Shown here one piece after another: positions 27,101-39,100 of a stretch of 64,000 nucleotides of DNA (the first letter of the stretch is position 1; every line of letters begins with the position of its first letter). Origin of the DNA: Gymnorhina tibicen (Eukaryota; Chordata; Aves; Passeriformes; Artamidae); NCBI GenBank assembly GCA_013399875.1, contig VXAZ01006807.1, forward strand, positions 434,001 to 498,000, given 5' to 3'. The position numbers and the translations under genes were made by a program. Under the pieces are notes generated by a model that was not told the DNA's origin, ran no database searches, and saw nothing but the letters and a program-made list of their open reading frames with translations.

Positions 27101-30100
27101 AGGGTGCGAAGAAGATGGAGTCAGGCCCTTTCCTTTCTTTGCCTAGCGACAGGACCAGAGGCAATGGACACAAACCAAAACAGAGGAGATTCACTTTGAC
27201 TATCAGGAAACACTTTTTTACTGCGAGGGTGACTGGCACAACGTGCCCATAGAGGTTGTGGAGTTTCCATACCTGGAGATATCCAAAAGCTACCATGGAT
27301 ATAGTCTTGGGCACCCTGTTTTAGGTGGCCCTGTTTGAGCAGGGACGCTGGACTAGGTCACCTTCACACAATTCTGCCAAACTCAACCATTCTGTGAATT
27401 TGTGACAATTCTAGGAAATAATACAGATTACAGATCCTTCCACCTGGAGAAGGCTTTCAACCTTTAAGACATTATGATGAGTATACAGTGGTGAGAGTTT
27501 CCCTGTTTATGCTGATCTAACCTGATCTGTCAATAACCATTTCACTGAGTAGTTACAGGCACATTTCAGGAGCACTACATACAGTCAAGTGCCCATTACA
27601 GCACGCTCATTACATTTTACTTTCATCAAGGGGATAGAAGCAGTGAGATTAAGAAGTCATGTAATGATTTCCAAGTCTAGGCCGTAGCTGTTCTTTAGGA
27701 GATGCTGTGCTTCTACAGCACTATGTCTGCTTTATGTATAGTGTCTTGTCATTACTCTTTTATGAACTTTACATCTATCCACTAGGCTCTTCAACAGAGC
27801 AAAGCCCTAGATGTAAATGCACATTGAAGTATTAACCTTTTCTTCACAGAATGATTCTACTGAAAACTGCCTAAAGAGACTTAAAAGATCAAATTAAAAT
27901 ATCTTTCAAATCAACCATAGAGCACACTCAACCATGGAAACAACCAGAAATATGGAACAGTTGCCTTAATCTATTGATTTATTCAAAGGAAAATTGTATG
28001 ATGGAAAGAAAGCCCCAGAGCCTAACTGACTAATTCTTAATGCAATTTTTATGTAGTCAAATAAAACCATCTGAAATGGAGAAGCAATGAGAAGAGAGGA
28101 AAAGCAAAAGCTTACTTTTCCATACCACTTCAAAATATGGATATGGCAGCAATTATCAGAACTTTGACAGCTGAGCAAGCAATGTGGGACAATTAACTGC
28201 TCTGTCAAGTCTATGCTATATAACTCCTTCCATCCAGAATTACTGCATTTGCTTTTGCTTACTATAGCCAGAATGCTTATAAAACCAGGAAAAAGGAAAA
28301 GGTATTTTGTCAGCAAGGCTTTTTAAACATAAGCTTGTGTATCATCTTTCCCCATATAAAACCAGACAATGAGAGTATCCTTTGAACAACAGAGAATAAT
28401 ACTGGTGTCTCCACAAACAACACTTTGGGGAGCATGTTGTTGGCCCCACCACACCTGCACCAGTGGGGCTTCCAGGATGTAATGGGCTTTGTCAAGCATT
28501 AATTACTGTCCTCACTGACTGTTGTGTCATCTGGTCCACATCTGTGTTGTCAAACCTACGGGACAAGCACTTAGCCAGATCTAACCCTGGTTCCATGTGA
28601 GTAAGAGACCTCCTGTCTCCACTCTTGGAGTCTGCTCAGAGGAAGCAAATGTGGTGCCTGAACAGTGCAGGAGAGATGGCTCTCCCTGAGGGCCCCTTGG
28701 AAGGAATGGCAGGAAGAGGAAGGCTGGAGTGCTCCACAGAGAACACCACTCCTTGGTCCAAGACACAGCTTCTGAGACCTGCTACTCTATTATCTATAAC
28801 AGGAGGTCATGAGTAAATATCAGATTTATACTACCGTTGTTCAAAATTTCCCATTAAATTTAATCTAATAAATATTTACTAATATATGTATGAACTTCTA
28901 ACTACCAATTAAAAACAGACATATAAATTTTATAATTTATATATATATAATGGAGACTGCATTGATCTCAATTTTAAATTACAATGTTGTTGTAACTGTA
29001 TCTCCTATAAAAGACTACTAGAAACTGTTTCACCACTATAGCAAGAAAATGCCAATTCTCAAGCAATGAAATTCCATTTAATGCAGAACTTTGTAAGCAA
29101 AAATTAACCTAACAAATTCCATTAAGAAATCTAACATAAGGAAACCCAGTAGAAAGTGTGGACCTTAGAGCATCAGCATACCATGTCCCTGGTAAGCTGT
29201 CCGATCAGCTAAGGAATCATCTGTCAAACTCTTCTTACAGCAAAACAAAACAGGGAAAAGAAGCTTGTATTAACAGTGTAGAGGTTTTTAGGTAACACAA
29301 GAAAGAACGACTATGCTTTCCCTTAGTGCCATATCGCCTGTCTCAGAGTATGTTCACATAAATATTAATCATTCATTTGTAGTAGTTCACACACATAGAT
29401 TTCTTAATACAATCTATGCACATGTCACAGTTTGTAATAGCAGACTGCTTTACATCAGGACAACCCACCTCAAACAGCATTAAAATCTTCACTCCATTCT
29501 TTTCTGTACAGATATTCTTTCAGTTGTAAGGAAAACATGACTGAACAATCGTGTGATGTAACACTGCCTCAGGAGATTGGAAGAATTTCACCAGGCATGG
29601 GCAGTGTGTTTTACAGGCTTTCAAATCCCAAGCCATGCTTTGGTGGCCACACTAAATCCTGCCTTGCAAGAAAAAGGCAAATCAAGATGCTGAAGCAGAG
29701 GTGCTGTGACAGACACCGTTCTCAAGGGCCATAGCAGCTCCAGTTGAGGATTTTGCAGTATGAACACAATGAAGCTTTCTGGAAGTCTGCTACTTGGTGT
29801 CCATCAATTCTACCTTCAGTCTCAGTCTCTCACACCCCATAATTAGTTATCCTCACCTTCTGCCTGCTTCTGGTGGCTCCATCCTGACCCAGAATCTAAA
29901 AGTACTGCAGAGAACAGGGACATAAAGAAGGGGTGAACATCCCCTGCCCCATGCAGGTGCTTCTGTGATAACTGCTGCCCCACAGAACTTGTTTCCAACT
30001 ACTCAAGTGGCGTTGAGATGCTGGACTGACAGCCAGGAGGTGGAAGACCTGAAACCTTTATACATCCCCCAGACACACCACAATGTTACCTACACATTCA

Positions 30101-33100
30101 ACCAGGTAAGCACAACAGTCTTTGCTGTTCCTATACCTCAGCATGACAGGCCCAGGACAGTGAGGACCTTGGGCAAAACTTGTGTTTGAAAAATGAAGTT
30201 TGAGTTAAAAGTGCAGTCCTTTGCCTGAAGCAGTCAATAGCAGCTTCCATGTGGGCCACAAAAAAGGCTACTCACTTTAAAGGGAATGATTATTTCAGGT
30301 TTCACAGACAAGCTATCAGCCTGCCTTTTGAGTAATGTGAAATGAATGGTTGCAATGGTGAAAACTACTTTGTAAGTAGAAAAAAGACACAAACAAATAA
30401 TCTTCCACAAAAAACCTCCAAATCCTCTTCCCCTCTTAAATAAAATCACTCTCCTACCTGAGAAGGGAATAGATTTTCAGGACACACTGGTTTGTCAGAA
30501 GCGTCACTTGCTATTTTGGTAATTTATGCTGATGTGCTACTTGGCAACCCCCCACTTGCCATGAATGCTTTATTTTGCTGAATGTTGTGGGGGTAGGAGA
30601 AACTTCAGGAAGCCAGTGGAGACCAAGTGATACACCTCAACACAGCCCCAGCTGCAGACGGGCTCACTGACTTGCCAGAGATGCTCCCTGTCAAATCCTC
30701 CAAAATTCACAGTTTGAAATGACACATAATGCAGGCGGAAGGCAAAACACAGAGCTGAGGTATTGTAGTATGAGGTCTGAGACCAATTGCTGACTTTGGA
30801 ACTATCATTTTACATTTCTTGAAGGCACAGCACTTGCTGGGGTATGAAAAATGAGGTGTGCATAGCTTTAGACTATGTCTGCACACACCTAGAGAGATCA
30901 ATCTTTCAGATGAAGCAAGCCGGAAATCCTCTCTGCTGTAGGCAGCCATTCAAGGTTCTCTAAAGACTTTTATTAAAGGTTCCCTAAAGGTTTTCACCAG
31001 TACCTGGAGGCAAATTGTCTTCTTCCTGCTGCAGAGAGTGATAATTCATTGTCAGGATAAAAAAATCCCACGTGTGGTTGCATTTCAGCATGCTGTTAAT
31101 GTCATTTCTATAATGCTTTGTGAGAGTATCTGTGTGAAGGAAAACAATTATGATCCTGTCTCCGTGAGTGAGAGTGCATGTCTTTATCTAATAAGGAAGG
31201 AAGGAAGAGACAGCCTGTGCAAAGGTTGGCCTGATAAAGGTTACTTCTGTTCACTTGCAAATCCCAGACTGCTTTCAAAATGAGAATTGTGTGGTGGAGC
31301 ATCACAGACTGAACTAATCTTGGTTTTTTGTTACAATGCTTATTTGAGCTCCAGTGCCCTTACCCTAACAAAAATTTGCTGGTAAAGAACAAATAGGGCA
31401 ATGACCAGATGTAAAAGCCAAGCATCACCAGTTCTGAGCCAAAAGTGAAAAGGCATTGAGGAAAGCCTCTTTTTTAAAAAACAGAAAGACCTTAGTAAAA
31501 CTTAAGCACAGTGCAGACACAATCTCCATAACCAGCTTTAAGATAAAGAAATTAGTTGTCTCCTCAAACAACAGCTTTGGTATCTGCCTGCAATTTGCAT
31601 GTGAAATCTGCAACTATGAGCATCTTAATCTCCAAAAATCTTAATAAAAGCAAGACAATGGTTATTTTTGGCAGGGGACACTGCATGAAATGTGATATTC
31701 TCTCTAGGAAACTAAAACTTGAAAAATATAGTTTCCTAAACTTGAAAATATAATAAGGAAACACAGACTTTAAAGGATGTAAGATTCACTATGGCAAACT
31801 GAGCAAGGACTTCTTAGTGCTCCACTGCTGAAGTGTATGAAAAGGGATGGACAGGCACAAGGCTTACAGGGCCCAGCAGTGTGCACATGGAGCTCAGGTG
31901 CAGCTCAGGGAATATATTTTTTGGAAGGACTATGCCACTGAAAAGAATATATAAAACATGTTATACATATTTTAAATGCAGGGGAGAAAGAGGTGCATTG
32001 TCAAAAGATGTTCAAAAGCATCTAGAGCTCCAGTGTTTCTGGCAGCCCTACGATGAGTAAAGTTGAGAGAAAGCAAAGCTCATTTTATCCCTGAAACACT
32101 AGGAAAGATGTCAAGGTGTATTTCCTCCAGACTAGAATTCTTCTTTTAAACAAAGATATGACTGGGACAATTTCACTGTCTTGGAAGAGATATACCTCCC
32201 TGGCTTCTGCTGAAGCTTTAATAACCTTTCAGGATTAAATAAAAAGAGCTCCTGAAAAACAGTTTTTACCCTTTATGAAACATCCTTTAAAAAAACCCCC
32301 AAATGTCCTGGAGTGGGTATCTCCACATTTGCTATGAAAATACACAGGCACAATTCTTCCAATCATACTGTGAGAGCCAGCATCTGGAAGAACACAGAAA
32401 TGCCTGCTGGAAGCACACATAGCATTGAATCTAACAGGCTAGGAAATAGCATTTTAAGTGAGAAATTAATTTTTACAGGCTTTCATGTCACATACACCCT
32501 GCTACAAATTCTGCCTATGATAAGGAGGCCATGAAGATCTGTGAGGGACAGCTTTCTTCCTATGTTCACAGCATGTGACTGAGCATAACTATGCATGCGC
32601 TTGGAGGACAAAAATGTTATTTTTAGATTAAAACTGATTAGCTCCCCTGACTGTGTCAGAGCAGAATAATAATATTTTTCATGGCGCCGATCAAATGGAA
32701 AAAAACATTGACCTAAAAAATATAAAGAAAAAGAAATCAAAACCATATTTTAAAATCTTTTCTTAAGGGACATAGTAAATCACTGTTTGAACTAGAACTT
32801 GACATGTTGAAACTCCCATCTCATCTACTTTGATGGCACATTCTATGACATGCAGTTTGCAATTCACATCATATCACACATACAATGAAAGAGTTTGTAA
32901 TACTCCAGCTTCAGACAAGATTAACAAAAGAGGCGGTTCTGAAGGAAGAGATGTTGTATAGGACACATTATTTACTAATGTTTGGGAAACATAAGCAAAT
33001 TTGGAGAAAGGGACACTATTCTGAGAGAACAGAGCCTGTAAGCCAAGGGATGAGGATTAGCTACAACAGTTTTGGGGAGTGTTGATGATAAAGGCATTGC

Positions 33101-36100
33101 AATGGTATTAAATAAAAACGCTGCTTGTTCTATTGTTACAATGACTGCAGAACCTCTGACTGCTGCTTTTAGAATGAAGAGTTGGTTTGGGATTTCAGTT
33201 TTTAATTTTAGATCTGATGTCCCACATCTAAAGAGGCAAAACCATGCTGTATGAATTCCAATTTCCAATTTTTCTTTGCCAAACACTGGGAAGCGTTCTG
33301 GGAATAAAATTGGAGAATGCTGCATGGTTGCTGGATGTTCAAACAATCCATCCCAGATGCCAGGTCACACATGCCCTGAAGTACTGGGGGTATTCTAGGT
33401 ATTCTGTCAGCACAGAGGTGGGATACAGAAGGAAAGAGCAAGGCAAGATGGACCTTCACCTAATAGTGAAGTGGGAAGAAAATCCTGTCACAATCCAAAA
33501 AAAAAAAAAAAATAGCAGTTAAGCTACAAAGAAAAGGGAATGCACACAAAATCTATGTGCTGCTAAAGCAAAAGCCTTTAGTTTCATATGAGTATAGATG
33601 TCTGCTGAGTAATCTGTAAGTCAAAACTCTACCTGGCTGCAAATATTACTTCCAGTTTTAAAATGCCAGGGACAAAATTCTGCACAGAGCTGTGAAAAAC
33701 TCTTCTTTATGAAAATGTAGAACAGTATTAAAGCTGCTCATACAAACTTTTAATATTAGAAATGGCTGCTACTATAATTACCTGAAATAGCTCATCCTGT
33801 ACCAGCTTATTATTCTATAAGCCTATAGTATAATACAATATAAAATATAATATAATTGCTGGTCTATTTGCCAGTTCACATCTCTGTCTTCCAGAAAGCA
33901 ACCCGAAGGATGTCCACTGCCAGAATGTACTGAAGCAGGCAGAAAAGAGAGCAAACAATGGGAAAGCACAAAAGAACAGTCTAGGCCATTGTGTGATGAC
34001 ACAAATGACATCTTCCCATGGATGCCAGAAGCAATCCACTGCCATTTGACCAGGCAGAGGTATTCCTTCTGGGACTACTCAGAACATGATTTTTATCTCA
34101 TTGTTTCCACTCCAGTTGCCTTTCCATATAAACAAATGCAAAGATATTTGCAATAGTATATGCTGTGAGATTGCATAGTTTTATTTATAGAGTATAGATC
34201 ATGTTGCTTTTTTAACTGACATCTCTGTTATTGTGTTATTAATTTGATATTTAAACATTGTGGCAAAAGATAAACAGTCTGAGTCTGTATATATTCTTTT
34301 ATATAAATATATATATACATGTGTAACTGTCTATTTATATATCCATATATAGACACATATTTAAAATAAAAACAAACACCCAAGAGGTTCAGCCAAATTA
34401 GGGTAAGTTATTCATTTGACACAGAGTATTTACTTGGACAGCTGGATTTTATAGTTTACTGGATGGATGTGGTATCAAATGTTCCAAAATAAATCAAATT
34501 TACGCCTATCTACGTGCTTTAAAATGTCATTAAACCTCAGAAAATAGTAACAGGGAGAGACATATCAGATTTTTTAACCCTCAAAACCATGTTGCTTATT
34601 TTTCATGGAATGAAAGTAGATTTACCCATTTGAGCACTCTGTAAGATCTTAAAATGTACATATTCTGCCAGCCTTATTTTGTTAATGCATATAAAATCTC
34701 TGGTTTTTACCACAATAATGCACCATGTTATGCAACTGCCTCAGACTGAAGGTACTGCCCTCAGATGTGAAGGCACAATGAGAGCCCAATGTAAATGCAA
34801 CGTGTTTCTACTGAAATCATCCTCGTTCTACAGCCATATCCACCTCTCAGTGCTCTCAAATACAACATTTTAGAAGTGGAACAGCATAACCCTACTCCCC
34901 AAAGCAGGTATGGTGGTTGAGGTCCCATCCTCTCCCCTTGCATGGCCTTTCCAGCTCACCTACATCTTTCCTCCAGTCTCAGACAGTTTAAGCTGGGGCA
35001 CATCCTGTCTTCTCTTTCCCTTGGTCCTTCCTTTTGCTCAGTGGCTCTAAAATCTGCTCAGCTGGATCATGGCCTCTTGTTGTCTGATCCACTCCCTCCC
35101 TCCATCTCTCTCTCCTCCTTCACCAGTTTATCAACCTGCCCCTTCCTCCAGCTCCCACCCGTTCTCTCCCTGCCACCTTCTGTTTTCACCATGGCAGGAG
35201 CCCACCACAGATGTTGGCTGGGACATGTGTGATTGAAATGGAGAAATGCTGAGGTCAACTCAGCTTCCCAGAGGTGAGGAAGGCTCAAGCAGGTTCATTC
35301 AGAAAGGAATCTCCAGATATTTCAAGCTGTTAATTTGCTGTGTGAGATGTGCAAACTGCAAAGCCTTTGTGAGGGCTTACAATCTTGTTTTCAGGGCTTT
35401 CTTTTGAAAGGCAGGGTTCCTGTCCACGAAACAAAGATTTGAGCTTCTGCTCCAGGGTGCTTTAACACTGGAACATTTCAAAGAAAAACCCTTGACAACT
35501 GAAACTGAAAATTTTTGACCAAAGCAATACATTTGCTCAGCCCTTTCCTTGGAAACATCTCATGGCTTCAGTCAGCATTTTCCAAAACAATTTACTTCAA
35601 AAAAGCAAGCTTGCAAGGGTTAAAGAATACTCTGTGTGGACAAGTGCAGACCAAATAATTAAAGTAAGGCATTATTAGTGCTAGCTAATAAAAAAGTGAT
35701 TATACAATGTGGGAGCATTATACATGTGGGAGCAGCCAAACGTGGTAAATTAAGGGGATACAACCAAAAAACCCGTGTAATGAATGAATACATTTCGCTG
35801 TATTTACAGCCTTCAAGGCATACATCCTCAGAAAAAAATGCAGATTCTGCAGAATCTATGTAGGTGATCCAGCTGTGGTTCACCTTCACCACTGATCCCC
35901 CTCCCCTCACTGCCCCCAGACACTCTTTCCACCTGGAACTGCTCGATCTGTCTCCTAACACTTCTCTGGGATACGTGGTTGAATCTCTGAACCAACACTG
36001 GACGTGAAAGGCTTTTGATTAGCAGTGGTCCATTTTCTCTACGAATGTATGTTCTGTGGCAAGAATGCCTGAGCTGAATTTGTTCCAGTGCCACCCTTGG

Positions 36101-39100
36101 CAGAGGTGACCATGGTGACAGAAGCTTTGGGATACATATGCACACATAGACACAGGAGAAGGCATTTCCATAAGTGCTTTGAAGTAGCACACACAGCACC
36201 AGTGGCATTATAACATAGCTTGGGTTGCAGGGACAGGTGGAAAATCAGCAGTTGTTGCCAATGATTCTTTGTCAGTGGCCAACACCAGAAGGCTTTAAAA
36301 GGCAACAAAGATAATCCATCTACGACTGGCAGAGCTGTCCTCTTGAAAAATTTTCCTCTCATTTTCCACGCAGACCTGCATTTGCTGAAACTGCAAGCAC
36401 ATCTTCAGATTTTCTATCACAAAAAAGAAGGAACTATATATAATTCACCACACAGCACTATCTTGGTATCCTCACATTCAGAGCTAGCTAACCACAAAAA
36501 TATACTCAAAAGCTATGTTCAGTTGTGATTTATTCTGACATAAGTTCTAAAATGGAGTATAGAGAAGAAACTCAGTTCCCCACCTTTCTTGTAAGTGGCA
36601 CTTCAATAGGGACGGGGACAACTTCCGCAAGCAGGCACCCATAAAATGCCACCATGAAAGCAGCAGGATCATTGTTAGGAAACACGAGTGTTACCTGAAA
36701 GAGAGAGATGTACATTAAAAATCTTTTCCTAGGTGTCAGATAATGATAATTGGATTTTCCATGCGTCCTTTTGGATGGAGATGATACTGGAGCACTTCTA
36801 AGACAGCTATTCAAATGCCTAATGACAGATGAATGAGGAATCAGAAGGAATTTATTCTAATAAATATTCTTTTTATGAATATTTTCACTTAGGATGTAGT
36901 TAAATATTTTCATGTTGCATTGTTTCCTACACTGACAAAACCTTTCATCTGGTTCTGAATTAACTGATTGCTTTACCAGTGTTTAATAACCAAGCAAATG
37001 GAATTAAAAGAATTCTAGATTCTAATGGAATGATTTGCTTGAAGTTACTAAAACTGAAGTGTACATGTGACCAATTCAGATCACCCAGACTTAAGATGCC
37101 ATTATGTCAATCATTAACACACTGTTTTGTTTCACTATACTTTGCCTCATGCAACAGTTTTGTTTGAGGACTGTCCTGTTGTCCAAGTGTAAAGTTGCTG
37201 TGTGCCGTGTGCACACAAAAAACTGGTATCTGGAAGCAAACACCACATCCAGAGCTGGCCGTATCACATGCCAGCCTAGATGTGGATTTGTTGAACTTCA
37301 CAGCTTCAGGGCTAGGGCTGGGGAATTATTTAGATAAAAGAATGCCAAAACCAATCACAGATCACTGGAATGCTCAGTAGGTGCTGAACTGTGCAGCTGA
37401 GAACTGTGTGAACTCCTTCAGGCCCCGCCTGAGGCAGGACAATGCCTGAGATCCCCCAGGCAAAGGGGAAGGAGAGCGGAGGGTTCACAGCCTTGCTGAG
37501 GATCCAGCATCTTCAGAGAGCCCACAGCTCTCCTTGCAAGGGCAGGGAACAGTTCTGCTCTCACTGGTGAATGGCCTTAGTGGCTGGATCCTCCCTGTGG
37601 TTTTGTTTCGGTTCAGTCAGATGGGCGTTCTCAGCTCATGCCCTGAACAGCTGTAGCACAGCTGGTTACTCCTGCACAGTCAACTGCAGTGGCATGCAAA
37701 GGCATGGCAAGTGATTCCAAACCTCATTCCTCTGGGCTCACACACAGGACAAGGCTGTATTATCACAGCACCTTGAAATTTGCTGAAACTACTTGGTAGC
37801 TCTTGGGTTTTGACTGCTTTGACACCCATAGGAGTTTTGTTTAAGTGATGTTTTCATGTATGCTCCAATGTTCAGTTACTGAATATTGTAAGTGTTTCCA
37901 GAATTTTCATATGGCTTCAAAGATAGTCACCTTCCATACATTAACTTGATTTCTTCAAACTAGAAGAAATCTAACCAGCATTGTCCAAGTGGGTCCATAA
38001 TATCTCTGGTTTTTAAGCTGAAGGCTTTAACCTCATAACTCTTTAGAGTCAGAGCAAATACACTGCTACTTTATCTGCACATTAAACAATCCAAGTGCTG
38101 GAGATGGCTGAGCAGAGCTTACTGTATGCAAATGGAAATACAGGGATTTTGCCAGGTGCACAGAGAGGATGGTAGAGATTTCTGAGCCCAGCAAACATCT
38201 GAAAGATCCCAAAATATACTTTGAGGGTTGTTGGGTTTTGCACTGGTCTCTGCTTACACAAAGGTAATGAAGGTTTGGCTGGGAATTTTTGAAAAGGAGC
38301 TGACAGAGGTGAAAAAAATCTCACTGAAGTCCAGTGGGAATGAGGCATTAACTTCCTCTCCAAAAAACATTAATCACTAACAGACTTGTACTAAATAAAT
38401 AAATAATGTGTGTAAAAGCAAAAAGGGATAAAGTTGAAGGAAAACAACTCATACAGTGTATATTAACAGAGAATCTGGTTATCTAGTAGATATTTCGGAG
38501 AGCAAGATTAATTTCCAGGCAGCTGTCTGGGGTGATGCAAGGTTAAATTTCTGAAGTTACTACAGAAGGCAAATGCAGTTTGCCACGTATAATACCAGAA
38601 ACAGGGAAGGAGATGCAGGCACTTTCATTTATTTTTTGGCTCAGACAAAGAACCTAAGAGGTGAGGTAGTGGTAGTCATTAGGTAGTAATGGTAACAAAA
38701 AACAGAGATTGCATTGATAGAAGGTGTTTTTAAAGGAAAATACAAACTGTTTTTTATATATCAAAATAAGGAAACAAATACATTCTCATTTGGAAAAGAT
38801 CAGAAGTATTTATTTCATATTTCTGTATTTCATTTAGTATTTAAAAACTACCTTTAAGTGTTGTCACACAAGACACATTATGTAGAATAAAGTCACCTTC
38901 AAAGAGGTCAGAAAGGTTTTATGTTATTACAACAGGGGTGTAACAGCCAGAATCACAGCCTAGAGCATCAGAAGTGCTGTAACACCTCATCTTCAATGCG
39001 AAGTTGCCTCAAATGATCATGGTCCTGTTACACAGGGATGCCAGGCAAGATGTTTTTACAACACAAAGCATATGCTTTCAGCACTCAGCTATAAACATTT

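Larger units (their letters stand above)
26318..36583 (-). other. Intron w7-w8 (10,266 bases)
   Basis: GT-AG intron, phase 0, the largest in the window. Contains the longer CR1 copy (26580-27410), AT-rich tracts (28921-28950, 33825-33857, 34285-34360), A16 (33497-33512), a perfect 10-base inverted repeat (31705-31738) and a pyrimidine-rich block (34940-35190). Confidence 0.85.
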
